64,000 nucleotides of DNA from Clusia tigrina (taxonomy: Eukaryota > Arthropoda > Insecta > Diptera > Clusiidae), in NCBI GenBank assembly GCA_920105625.2, contig CAKKTE020000188.1, positions 181,001-245,000 on the forward strand. Reading direction: 5' to 3'. Under the pieces are notes generated by a model that worked only from the letters and a program-made list of their open reading frames with translations, was not told where the DNA came from and searched no databases. Below, in pieces: positions 30,961 to 47,100 of the stretch (its first letter is position 1; each line of letters begins with the position of its first letter). The translations under genes and the position numbers were made by a program.

Positions 30961-31850
30961 TAATTGGGCTTGATGTGTTGCCCACTGCCTCCAATGATTG
31001 GAATCTATTTTCCAGGAATTCCAGGAAGTGACTTACTTGTTGAATTTATATTGAGTTTTCCACTGACTGCTCATATAACAATCGGGTTTGTTTGTCGAGC
31101 TTCGCCAATAAAATGTGAAGTAACAATGGACCACATGAACTTGTCTCAATTGCTAGGTTGTTTAGAGCCAGAAGTCCTTCATGTGTAGTATCGTGTAAGG
31201 ACCTCACATCTGCCGCTGAAGAGTTGTTCGCGCGTTGTAGTTGTGCTTGGCTGAGACTTAGGTGATGGTTGCGCTTTAAATTTGCTGGATAGTTGAACGA
31301 GGACCTGCTGTACTGTGTCTTCCATGTTGTAATAATCATCCACCTGATATCCATGAGAGTCCGGAGTTTCACAATGTTCCCGAATAGTAGCATTAAGGGT
31401 CTCGATTTGGAGCCATAAAAGATTGATAGTGTTTATATTTAATTCATAGAATTGTGGTAGCTGGTCTTCATTGTAGTCTGCCAGACCCTCACAAATTCTA
31501 TTCAGAGACGCTATGGCTGCTGATTGCTTTCGTATAATTCCAGCAACGTTAACTAAATTGGATATTTCAGCGCCTTGATCAGTGGTTTTGGTCGCTACAT
31601 GAGGAGCGGCTTCTGGAACAAGAGGTACGGGAATTTTTGAAAGAGTTAACTTCTGCTATTCAAATTCTTCCTTGAAGGTGATGTTCATGATTTTATTATA
31701 ATAGTTGGTTGTGAAGTAATCATGGTCTAACTGTAATCCGGGCAATGGTCTGAGCTTCTTGTCTTGTTCTTCAAATAGTGCCCAGGCTTCGTCTAAGCGT
31801 CGGATTTTGGAGCTCTATCAATTCTTCAAAAGAAGTCATCGTTGTCTTTT
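30961..31850 (-). pseudogene. BEL-A gag, decayed
   Basis: Several minus-strand frames carry gag sequence. FEELIELQNPTLRRSLGTI starts near 31835. IASLNRICEGLADYNEDQL (about 31510) begins the longest recognisable stretch, which runs to about 31240 through DYYNMEDTVQQVLVQLSS, and LLALNNLAIETSSCGPLLL lies near 31160. The middle and end resemble the capsid of roo/BEL elements. At least four frame changes are needed, so it is non-coding now. Confidence 0.65.
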
Positions 31851-31948
31851 GCCATAGACTTCTTCTGTTGTCTTGATGGCTGCTTCTTTTGGCTGTAGGC
31901 TGCTTCTGTTGTCCTGACGGCTGCTTCTTGTTCGTGATCCTTGTTGAA

Positions 31949-31968
31949 GCACGTCGGGGTCACCAAAA
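31949..31968 (-). other. BEL-A primer-binding site
   Basis: On the minus strand, directly after the LTR end (CACGAACA), the sequence reads TTTTGGTGACCCCGACGTG. TGGTGACCCCGACGTG is a common BEL-type primer site. Which tRNA it matches was not checked. Confidence 0.7.
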
Positions 31969-32554
31969 TGTTCGTGCAATCGAGTTTGGTTGCACTCTGT
32001 TAAGGCCCAAGATCTTCAACTAGCACTTGAATTGATTGAAGTTTGGATGCCTTGGGTTTAGTTGCTACCAGCACCATAACTGGTAGTAATTGGCGTGGAT
32101 TTCGTTGCTACCAGCACCTTAACTGGTAACAATTGGTTGAAATAAGAACGTTTTTTAGAAAATAAACGATTTATGAATCTTCTGGTGATTTCAGAATGAC
32201 TGACTTTATTATCGATTTATGCCTACTTATATGTAATATAAATTGCTTAATTAACAATATAAACAAAGCTAACTAAACAAAATTAGTAAACAAAATACCA
32301 GTGGAAATGGAGTCGCTGCCCGACGCATATCCGTCGGTCAATGATCTAGCAGCAGAGCTTGTTGTTGCTTGCATTTGGCTTTCCTTGTTAAACCAAAACC
32401 ACACCATGCTGACTTCGCTTTTTTTTCATAAGGTGCAAAAACAAAGTCTGTATGCAAGCAGACTTCTTTAAATATGTCATTTGCATTGCTTCACTTTTGT
32501 TTTCCACCAAACAAGCGTGAAATATATATGTTTGTCAGATTGTAAATCTGAACA
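31969..32554 (-). repeat. BEL-A 5' LTR
   Basis: A 586-bp repeat starting TGTTCGTG and ending CTGAACA (plus strand). It matches the split 3' LTR (2339-2596 plus 13308-13473) with a 170-bp length difference in the middle. It contains two hairpins on TACCAG/CTGGTA arms (32064-32133). ATTTA (32555-32559) is the diverged partner of AGCTA (2334-2338), the target duplication. Confidence 0.9.
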
Positions 32555-33233
32555 ATTTATAACGACTTGAAGTATTCTCCTCAATAAAACAACTTCTGCA
32601 CATCGTACTCGCTTGCTATTTTATTTCATTCCTCTAGTATTGCAGATTTGAGCTCTGCTCCACCTTCTGGTTGCCTCTCGGCCGCCTTTTTTCTTAAAAG
32701 TTCCCACAAATTTTCAATGGGATTTAAGTGTGGACTTTGGGCATCCATATCTAACACTTTTTTGTAATTATAAAGAACACACATTCTTACCAAATGCGCC
32801 TTATATTTTGGATCATTATCATCGTAAAATTTGAATTGCGGATTGTTATTAATATTGAACCCACAATGATCTGCGCTGTTTACCAAATAACGTTTGAAAA
32901 TATCAATTTTATTCTCTATGCAAGCTAGTTCTCCTACTCCTTTACTGGATATGCACCCCGTTACCATGACAGAAAGTTTGCCTATTTTAAATAATGGCAC
33001 ATAGAATATTTCGATTTTCGACTCGTACGACTTGTGCGAACGGAAGTGTGAAGTACCAGACTATCTTCCTTTTTTACGCGATTTAAAATTTTATTAATAG
33101 TTAGCTGGTCAAAGGAAACATCTCGGACAATTCCTGGACACTTTTTAGGATGCGGTGGCTGAGTCATATCAAATGAAGTAATTTTACCAGGCATCTTAAA
33201 TTCACAATAATTTTGCAAAAATTCGATAAGCAA
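32555..33233 (-). pseudogene. Tc1-like transposase, split by BEL-A
   Basis: The minus-strand frames 33233-32982 and 33000-32626 carry parts of a Tc1-family transposase. They include a short N-terminal DNA-binding remnant (SFDQLTINKILNRV), then LSVMVTGCISSKGVG, KFYDDNDPKYKAHLVR (second catalytic Asp) and HLNPIENLWELLRKKA (final Glu). The first catalytic Asp region is deleted. After a stop at 32626 the codons continue to 32560 and resume at 2338 with IAAKGGHTK and the stop, so BEL-A entered about ten codons before the end. Confidence 0.85.
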
Positions 33234-33239
33234 AGAACA

Positions 33240-33605
33240 ACTATTTTTAATTAATTAGCGTGTAAAATGCGCACAAAGCATAGTGAAGCATCAATCCCAT
33301 AACTGTAAATGCATTGCGTAGCTGAATTATTTCCAAAGAGAATTGTAAAAACACTTTCTTGACAGCAAATTTTTTGACTATTTTCGTTTTTGTTATGTTT
33401 TTCGTATCTTAAGTTTAATATTTATCTTTTTGTTTTGTTACTGTTCATTAGTAAATACATTGATTAAATCAAATGAATCAAAAAAATTAATCAACACAAT
33501 AAAGAAGTACTATGTTATGAAGTGGAGAAATTAAATTGACAGATTTTTTACCTTGTCAAAACACTTTCTTGGCAAACTCTCTGTACACACTTTCTTGGCA
33601 AACTG
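33240..33605 (-). repeat. Right terminal inverted repeat region of the Tc1-like element
   Basis: It is inverted relative to 1949-2250: the TTTGCTGTCAA block (33358-33378), the GTTACTGTTCATTAG block (33440) and the CCTTGTCAAAAC block (33551). The outer tip reads CAGTTTGCCAAGAAAGTG on the minus strand and ends at 33605 next to TA. A related copy of the tip lies just inside, a duplication of about 27 bp. CAGT tips and TA targets are typical of Tc1. The tip is missing on the left side. Confidence 0.65.
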
Positions 33606-33733
33606 TATGTACATATGCCAACTTGTTTTTTTATGTTACATTTTTCGATTAACAAAATCAACTTCCATACATACATGTATATGAGAGTATATTGGTGTTG
33701 GGTATAATAGAAATGCATAAAATTTGATTTTAC

Positions 33734-33953
33734 CTAGTGTTGGTATGGCACCCGACTTCAAATATTTTTTTCCAATACATGATGGGTCGAAGTGGAGACT
33801 CAAGATTCGCGTATTACTTTTTAAATTGCCTGGTTCAATTTTTGTATTTTGGCAGCAAGCCCTCAGAAGAATGGCATTACAATCTGGATAACGGAAAAGT
33901 TGAATTTCTGAGGAATTTCTGCCAGCACAATTCGGCATTACGCATTCTTGCAA
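33734..33953 (-). CDS. THAP-domain exon with 5' splice site
   Basis: ATG 33953 starts a THAP zinc finger of about 73 residues: MQECVMPNCAGRN, then FRYP, RACCQ, SLHFDPSCIGKKY and KSGAIPTL. The C-x4-C pair, the later C/H ligands (the SLHF histidine) and the closing AIPTL box fit the C2CH THAP pattern. THAP domains bind DNA and occur in P-type transposases and in host regulators. The coding stops at CTAG|GTAAAAT (33734/33733), a good donor site, and the next residues are not THAP-like. The continuing exon was not found and could lie left of the Tc1 nest. No break is seen in the exon. Confidence 0.7.
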
Positions 33954-37650
<3,697 letters not shown>

Positions 37651-37808
37651 TATTTGTATGTTCCTTGAATTTTGCAAAGAATTATTTGACACCATGAAGT
37701 GGCTATTGTTTTTTATTTTGCTACAGAAACGGATCTTTTTGTAATTATTTAATAATTTTTTTGATGTTTTCTGTTGAGGAAAATTGGCATATATTAAATT
37801 AAAATATT

Positions 37809-37815
37809 TTTATAT

Positions 37816-37902
<87 letters not shown>
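37809..37902. repeat. (TA)n microsatellite beside hexokinase exon
   Basis: A nearly pure TA run ending about 60 bp before the acceptor site of the first visible hexokinase exon. Length changes here could affect splicing. Confidence 0.95.
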
Positions 37903-37905
<3 letters not shown>

Positions 37906-37966
37906 CGTATACTCGTATATATATACATATATATTTTTTTTTTATACATATATTTTTTGATTTTAG

Positions 37967-38120
37967 GTGTGTGATAAATTACAATGCCTTATTTTGAGTA
38001 ATGATTGTATGCAGCGCATTAGAACTGTTTTTGAAAGTGAAATGGAACTAGCTTTAAAACTGCAGCCTTCCTCATTGCAAATGGAGAATACGTATATACC
38101 AGAACTGCCGAAAGGCACAG
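37967..38120 (+). CDS. Hexokinase visible exon 1
   Basis: The acceptor TTTGATTTTAG precedes 37967; the donor is CACAG|GTAACA. It encodes VCDKLQCLILS through PELPKGT, the N-terminal helical part that leads to the ATP-binding loop. There is no start codon in the exon, so translation must begin in an upstream exon. Confidence 0.85.
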
Positions 38121-41100
38121 GTAACAAACCACATCAATCTATAAATGTGATAATATCAGATTATTTTGGTCAATTACTTACTCGTATAAGATTTGCTTGG
38201 ATACTAGTTTATAGAAATACATGTTAGAACCTTTACAGAATTCAATTTACAAAGGTTTATAGAATGTTCTATTCAGAAAAAAGAAAATTTTATACACATT
38301 TCCGGTGTATGTGTATACGTACAAAAATAATAATAATTCAAATTAAATATTGATTGTGCTCCTGCTGTTTCAATTTTCTTCATTCAAGAGTTTCTTATTA
38401 GGTTTTTAAAAATATTGTATCTATATTTCGTAATTGTTAATATGAATGAATGAATGAATAATAAATTTATTTACCAATCATACATGTATAAAAGTTAACA
38501 TATTTTAAAAATACACTTAAAAATAACATACAGATATGATAAGTAAATACTACATTCTGTTGTTCGATACGAACAAGTGTCGAATGCAGTTTCACTAATA
38601 TAAATACAATGTTTGGGATACACTTTTACGTTCTTATAACTAATATATATTCTATATATCCTAACGATGTGCGTCTTATTTTTTTGATAATAAGCAGTTC
38701 CTTTGCTGACACTTAGCCACAAGTTCTATACAGCCCGAACCATTGTTGAAGAGAAGGTATTTATAAAGATTTTATCTCTTTTAAACGTCAAACAACGGTA
38801 TTCTAAAAAATAGCTGGTACGATACTGACAACATTCGCGAAAGTGCATACTCTTAAAATTACATTTCCATTTATATTACACATTTCCATTGTTTCCTTAC
38901 CTGATAAGCAGGTGGGTTCCACTTTTCCACGTTTTCGCATAAAAAAGGCGGAATTCACCAATTACTCGTATGATAATCTTCTAAAACTCTTACATTGTTC
39001 TTGGCTATTCACAAAGTATTTCAGAAATAACACGTATCCCACATAAAAATAGATTTAACATGGCACTTTCACGACAGCGATCGTAAAGACATTTTTAAAA
39101 TCTCTGTAGATTGATTGAGTAAATAGGACAACTTCAAGCAAAATTCTTTCAATTAATTAAATTTCAAGTTCTCATATACGAGTATAAATTTAATTTTATG
39201 TGTATTTAGCAATCGCATGCGTTGGTTGTTGCCTAAATCCAAAATCGAGTATTTCTGTATAATTTTAAACCAGCGTAAAAACAAATATATAAAATTAATT
39301 GAATATAATAGAAGTTCAGGTGGAACCTTTTCTGACTGAGACAGCAGTTTATTTATTTGTAATATGTACATATATTTTGTTTGCACAGAAAGTGGCGTAT
39401 ACTTAGCACTGGATTTGGGAGGTACTAATTTGCGTGTACTTTTATTGATGTTGAAAAATGGCAATGTTGTTAAAGAAATAGTCCAACACTATCGGCTAGA
39501 GGAAGCTTTGCGAATAGGATGCGGCAATGCGCTATTTGATTATTTGGCTCAGTGTGTTGATGCGTTTGCTGTGGAACAGAATTTGTCGGATGACGTGATA
39601 TATCCATTGGGTTTCACATTCTCATTTCCAATGCGTCAAAATGGCTTAGATTCAGGCATACTTGTAACTTGGACGAAATCATTTAATTGCTCTTCGGTTG
39701 TCGGACGGGATGCTGTGCAGAAGTTAAGGGAGTCACTCCTGAATTGTAATCGCACAAATATACACGTACTGGCAATATTGAATGACACCACTGGAACATT
39801 AATGCATGGTGCACTACTGGATAAATCGACGAGAATTGGCATAGTTTTGGGCACAGGTTCAAACGGTTGTTATATGGAAAGTGCAGATCGCGTACAGCTA
39901 TGGCGGCAACAACGTCATGGCGTACGTGATGTCATTATCGATGTAGAATGGGGAGCTTTTGGTGATAACGGAGTACTAGAGTTTATGCGTACCACATTTG
40001 ATCGTATTGTTGATAATAATTCTTTACTAAAACAATCATTTACGTACGTAAAGATGCTGTTTATTTTATGTAGTGCTGCACATAGCATAAATAATTCGTC
40101 TGAGAGGCTCTATATTTCAAAGCAAACTGCCAATCAATATGTGATTGTAATCTGAGCTCACTACTTTTCTATAATTGATTTCAATATGGCAAAATTTATT
40201 ATAAAATCTATGCAGTCCTAATGTCCTAAAATTTAATTTAAATATTGTTCTTATGTTTTCGAAACACGTTTCTTATGATTCACTTTAACGTGCACGAAGT
40301 GGAAGGGTACACACGAGTATTTAAATCACAATTAATGAATCTTTCAATGTATTTTTAGCCTCTATTCTCTAAGTTAGACTAAAATAATATGTTTGGGTAA
40401 TTGTTTGCAACAAACAAAGCGATGAAGTGCTCTATTCAGGAAATGCAACATATGATTAATTATATTAATTAAATTCATATAAGATAAATTATTTGCATAT
40501 ATGTATTTATGTATAATATATATAATTATTCTCTGTGGGACTAAAAATTGTGGCCATTAATTTATTTTGTGGGTTCTTGGTTTTAGTTATGCCATTCCTG
40601 TTTACCTCTCTGATTACCTAAATTGTACCATTTTCTAAAGTTCTCTATTTTTCCATTCATACATATTGTTACGAAATTGACCTCTTGACAATTTACTCTG
40701 TTACAAAATTGCCCTCCTGACAATTTCTCTAACTCTCTGTACTCGGACTCGTACCACTGGATTGTGTAGTAATCAAACAATCGCTGGTTAAATTAAAATA
40801 ATTAGCTTTATTTATTTATTGCAATTTACACATTTAATATTAGGCTTGAAGTTTACTTAGTTACAATTTGCACTTTATTTCACAATTCATGAACTACTTT
40901 ATTTACTAATTAATTTCATCACTTTGCAAAATCACAATTACAAATACTGCTGCTTCATTTAAAAATGCACGATGTACACACTGTTACGATCTCTGATCTA
41001 CTGCGTTCGACTTTGAACGGTCTTGTCGTTTTTATAGTTTTCGAATGGATTGAGTAGAAAATTCCTTCTCGAATTTGCTAGAATTTTCTATCCACTTCGA

Positions 41101-44100
41101 CAGAAGTCGAGAATATTTTTTTTGACATTTCCGACAGATGGTTCTTGAATAAGCTTTTATTCGAATAGTTCGCATCTTGACTCACAGGGGGCACTCATTC
41201 TCTATCTCCAGATGGGGTCCTAAAAGTATGCAATCACGTTTCAGTATGCAATCACGTTTCACTGCCCTCCGGTTAATCTTGTTCGTCCCAAACAAGGATA
41301 GTACTGCGACCTTTATAAGGAGATAGCCTCTCCAAATGAACGACTTTCATTTTGCTCCTGACATTTCTCGCCAACTGGATGCGGTATACTACATCGTTCA
41401 TCCGCTTTATCACCTTATACGGCCCTTCCCAGTGTGTTTGCAGTTTTGGCGATAATCCCTTTTTTCTTTGCGGATTATGAAGCATAACTAGCTGCCCTTC
41501 CTGAAATCCCTTGGAGTTTGCTCGTAGATCATATCTGGCTTTCATTTTATCACTCATCAGTTGTGTGCGCTTTCTGATGGTTCCATGAATTTCATTCAGC
41601 TGTCTTCGTTTGTCAGCTACATAACTGCTACATGAAACTTCCGTAGATGAGTAAGCACCGAATTTCAGATCTGCAGGTAGTCTTATATCACAACCGAAAA
41701 TAGCCTTAGCTGGTGTTGTAGATGTTGTATCGTGAGTTGCCGATCGGTATGCCATTAGGAACAGGGGTATGTGTTGGTCCCAATCTTTCTGGTTTTTGTC
41801 CACGACTTTCCTTAGGTGTTTCTCAAGCGTACGATTAAATCTTTCCACCATTCCACCAGACTCGAAATGTCTGCTTGATCCGAGAGCAACACGAGGGGAG
41901 CTCCGAATCTGCAGACCCAATTATTGATAAATGCATCTGCAACGGTCTTAGCTTCTAGATCGGGGATGGGATATACTTCTGGCCATTTACTAAGATAGTC
42001 GATTACGACGAGAACATATTTGTTCCCCGAATCACTAATTGGAAACGGACCTGCGATGTCCATTGCAATACGCTCAAATGGCGCTCCCACCTTGTATAAA
42101 TGCATTTTCCCCCTGACTGCGACGGCTCGGTCCCTTGGCAGCTGTACACTTTTCACAAGCACTAATCCAGTCAACTACCGATTGCTGGCAGCCAACCCAA
42201 TAAAATCGTGTTTTAATTTTCTAGACTGTTTTTGTTATTCCCAAATGTCCTCTGCTTGGCCCACTATGATATTCCTTGACAATTTCGCTTATTCTTATCT
42301 TGGGTACCACAATCAAGTTCTTCGTGGTTTTTCCATCTTCGCTCTCCCACAGGCGGAATAGGCATCCATCTTGTAGCTTTAAGTTATTATATTGAACCCA
42401 ATATGCTTTAGTTATGGGACTTTCAGTCGAGATTCCATTCCAATCTGGTCGTTTTCCTTCATTCCTATGTACTTGATACGATTTTTGCCAAATCTGGTTC
42501 ATTTCGTTGTTCTTCTTTTATCTTTTCTGCTGTCCATTCATCGTCTGGTAAAACAGCCATTAAGCGCACATCGACTACTCCTTCTTTCCCTTCTGCTTTA
42601 GAACAGTGCTTACATTCCATATTGCAAGGACGTCGTGATAATGCATCCCCGTGGCTTCCACCTCTGCGATGTTCTATTGTGAAATCGTAGCTTTGAAGTC
42701 TCTCAATCCATCTCGCAACCTGGCCTACGGGATTTTTTAACTGTAATAGCCAGCGCAGAGCAGCGTGATCCGTTCTCAACAAGAACTTTTGTCCATACAA
42801 GTACTTGTTAAAGTGCTTCACGCACTGCATAACCGCCAAAACTTCTCTCCGTGTCACACAGTAATTTCGCTCTGGCTTTGATAAGATCTTGCTGAAGTAG
42901 GCTATTACTCTTTCATGTCCAAAATAAATTTTTCGCCTGGAATTGGATACGCAAGGATCGGAGCAATACACAATAGCTCTTTCAATCTGTTGAATGCCTT
43001 CTCCTGTTCGCTTTTCCACTCAAAAGGACAATTCTTCCTCGTTAATGTATGCAGACTACCAGCCATGTCTGCGAAGCCTGGAACAAAGCCTCTGTAATAG
43101 GTGCAAAGACCCAAGAAGCTGCGTAGCTCATGCAAACTAGTTGGTTTTGGCCACTCCCTTACTGAGTCTATCTTATCTGGATCTGTTTGTACTCCTTCAG
43201 GTGTGACTTTATGTCCAAGAAACTTGACTTCTTTCTTGAAGAACGAGCATTTCTTTGCGCTCAACTTCAACCCTGAAGCTCCTAATCGCATCAATACTTC
43301 TTCCAAATTCTTCGAGTGGTCCTCGAAGTCCTTTCCCATAACGATGATGTCATCTAGGTATACCAGACATGTTTTCCAGTGGAGACCCTTTAGCACATGT
43401 TCCATTAAGCTTTCAAATGTAGCTGGAGCATTGCACTGTCCGAATGGCATCACCAAAAATTGCCATAGTCCATCACCGGCACTGATTGCTGTATTTGCTG
43501 ACGAAGAGGACAAGCTTCGTCTACTGCCACTTGCCAATATCCGCTTTGTAAATCCAATGTTGAGAACCAATTTGAACCAGAAAGTGTGTCTAAGGTATCA
43601 TCGATGCGAGGTAATGGATAACTATCTTTCTTCGTTACCTCATTTAGTTTACGATAATCTACACAGAAACGTGTGGAGCCATCCTTCTTCTTGACTAATA
43701 CCACTGGAGAACCCCAGGGATGCATTTCCTTCAGCAACACATTCACCTCTGCTCTCTTCGCCAGAGGTACTCTTCTTGACGCTTGACGAATGGGTTTGGC
43801 ATCACCAGTGTTGATTGTGTGTTTCACCATCTTTGTTCTGCCTTCGTTTTTACCCTTTTCAGCAAATACTGACCAATGTCTAACCAGTCTTCCTCTGCTC
43901 TGTGGATAAGTCTTCACTCCATTCTTTCGTCAAATCGTCGAGTACTTTTTATCAGCTGGTATCTTAATTTTTGTGTCTCGCGGCTAGCTTTCACAGTTTA
44001 CAATTGCCTAAATTGCCTGGCAATTTCCAATTATCTGTCCTTTCTCTATGGTACTACCGCAATTTGCAAGATTGACCACTCTTACTGGCACTATTTGGTT

Positions 44101-47100
44101 CTGCTGTTCTTCTACGAGGGTTTTTCCAATTATGATGTCGTCCAGTGCAAATTTTTCATCGGTCTCTACAACCCACAACTTGTTCTTCTCCACATCTCCG
44201 TCCATTTTGGCCCATATAACTGCCTCTTACTTTGCTTGGATTTTTTTCCGCCGCGATACAATGACTTGTCGGATACCTCCATACTTATCCTCACCAAGGG
44301 ATAACGGTATTTCGGTGTTCGCACATTCGGCATTTCAAATCTAGGGTGAATCCATTCCGAATCATAAAATCCACACCTAAGATTAATTCGTCCACAATAT
44401 CCGTAACTACAAACTCGTGCGTCACTGTTGTGGTGCCGATAGTGATTTTCCGTGTAACTTTTCCCAGTACCGGTGCATCATCTCCAGTAGCCGTACGCAA
44501 TCTTATTCCCAGCAGCGGCTCGATTCCCCGAACGAGATCCCTTTATCCAATGTTACCACGATTTTTCTTCCATTTACCACGCTGTCAACAGTTAACAGAT
44601 TTGTACCGGACGGGCTCTGTATACTGGCTGGCACACCAAGGCTGCTGTCTCTGAAGTTAAAGCGCTAGCTACTGTCTCCATATATGTTGCTTTAGGATTA
44701 GTTATTGCAGAACGCTTTATCTCCGCATCGCGAATGCCATATACGAAGGTGTCCATCATACACCTCTCAGTAATCTCTCCAGGGTAGGCAAGATGAGCCA
44801 ACCGTTCCACTTCCGCCGCAAACTGTTGAAGTGACTCACCACTCTTCTGTATCCGTGTTAGTAGCTCTACTTGGTACATTTGCTTGTGATGTTCACTACC
44901 ATACTTGCGCTGAACGTCATTTATCAAGTTTTCATAGCAGACTCGCTCACTTTCTGAGATAGTTTGAAGCACATCAGCGGCAGCACCTTTCTGCGAAATA
45001 GTTAATGCAGCCACTTTTTCGCGAGCACTCCAACCATTTGTGCTAGCGGTAGTCTCAAACTGCATTCTGAAGACGCTAAATGTCGTGGTTCCATCATAGG
45101 TAGGCTTCAGTTTTATTGAGGAAAAAGCTGGTACAGGCAATACAGTAGGAGGTGAATTCTTTGCTCTAATTCGTTCTGCTTTTGCTCGTTCGCAATGAAT
45201 TTTTGTTCCATAGATTTTTCGAACGATTCCTGCCTTGTCTCAATTTCACAAACCTTCCTATCTACCATCTCGGAGATTTCTCTCATCTGCTGTGAGTTCT
45301 GTTCTGCTAGTGGAATTAGCCGTGTTTCACTCTGGTGTAAGCGCTGCTGCATCTTGTCGTCGCTTTGCTGTAAGCGTTCTTTGACGTCTTGTTTGACGGA
45401 TGTAACACTCTTTTTGACGGATAGTATTAGTTCCTTGAGGTGTTTCTTCGTGTCGAGATGTCGTTGGCCCTTCACATTGGAATTCATGCTCATCGACGTC
45501 TATACCCTGCTCCTCTAAAGCGCTTCTTAATCGCACCTGCAGCTACGCGTTAAGCCCTTGTGTTTGCAAATTTAAGCGCTCAAGCTCCTTCTTGAGCTGC
45601 TCCAATCTCAGTTCTGACACCAATTGTTACGAAATTGCCCTCTTGACAATTTACTCTGTTACAAAATTTCCCTCCTGACAATTTCTCTAACTCTCTGTAT
45701 TCGGAGTCGTACCACTGGATTTTGTAGTAATCAAACAATCGCTGGTTAAATTAAAATAATTAGCTTTATTTAATTATTGCAATTTACACATTTAATATTT
45801 GGCTTAAAGTTTACTTAGTTACAATTTGCACTTTATTTCACAATTCATGAATCACTTTATTTACTAATTAATTTCATCACTTTGCAAAATCACATTTCCA
45901 AATACTGCTGCTTCATTTAAAAATGCACGATGTACACACTGTTACGATCTCTGATCTACTGCGTTCGACTTTGAACGGTCTTGTCGTTTTTATAGTTTTC
46001 GAATGGATGGAGTAGAAAATTCCACGCTATTCTCGAATTTGCTAGAATTTTCTATCCACTTCGACAGAAGTCGAGAATATTCTTTTTGACATTACCCACA
46101 GATGGTTCTTGAAGCTGTTATTCGAATAGTTCGCACCATGACTCACAGGGGCACTCATTCTCAATCTCCAGATGGGATCCTAAAAGTATGCAATCACGTT
46201 TCAGCTTGCAATCACGTTTCAATATTGTTACGAAATTGCCCTCTTGACAATTTATTCTGTTACGAAATTGCCCTCCAGACAATTTACTATAAGTCTCTGC
46301 ACTGCACTAGATTGTGTAGTAATCAAACAATCGCTGGTTAAATGAAAATAACTAACTTTATTTAATTATTGCTATTTACATACTTAATATTAGGCTTAAT
46401 GTTTACTTTATTACAATTTGCACTTCATTTAATAATTAATTTCATTACTTTACAAAATCACAATACTGCTGCTTCGATTAAAATGCACGATGTACACACT
46501 GTTACGTTCTCTGCTCAACTGTGTTCGACTTTGAATAGTGTGGGTGCTTTTATACCTTTCGAATGGTTGAAGTGGAAAATTCGACAGTATTTAATAAATT
46601 TCTGGATATTTCTAGAATCTTATATACACCTCGAAGGAAGTTTTTATTTTCGAGAACATTCTATACACCACTATCTTACCATGAAAGAAGTTTTTATCCG
46701 CACGGATTGTTTCTTGGCTTAAATACATATGGTGGTGCACACAACCTCAAACTCCAGATGGGATCCTAAAAGTCTGCAATTACGTTTCAGTATGCAATCA
46801 CGTTTCAATATTGTAACATAAATGGTTGCATACTTTTAGGGTATACTCTGAAAAAGAAAAATTCAACCGCTAAATACACACGCGCGGATGCATGATTTGG
46901 CAACTTCTCGAAATAGCGTTCGAAGTCTACTGAATATTCTGTCACACAAGACGTATATTAGCTGTCACACGATTGAAGTTGACACAGTTGAACAGTGATC
47001 GTAGCAGTACATCGTGATAGTAATAGCAACAATATAAAGTGCTTAATAAACAAGTGTAGTACGAAATTGTATAAAGTAAACTTTAAGCCAAGATTTAGTG

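Larger units (their letters stand above)
40667..46221 (-). mobile_element. Gyp-L: full-length Gypsy element in hexokinase intron 2
   Basis: TGTTACG to CGTTTCA on the plus strand, flanked by the 4-bp duplication ATAT (40663-40666, 46222-46225). The two LTRs are 595 and 597 bp. The order on the minus strand is LTR, primer site, gag, protease, RT, RNase H, integrase and LTR. It lies antisense to the hexokinase gene. Frameshifts in gag and pol make it inactive, but the LTRs are very similar, so it is not ancient. Solo LTRs of the same family follow at 46226 and 55733. Confidence 0.95.

Noticed and set aside
39364..40155. Hexokinase as a processed or single-exon pseudogene
   Set aside because: Conserved motifs continue in further exons with correct splice sites and phases far downstream.
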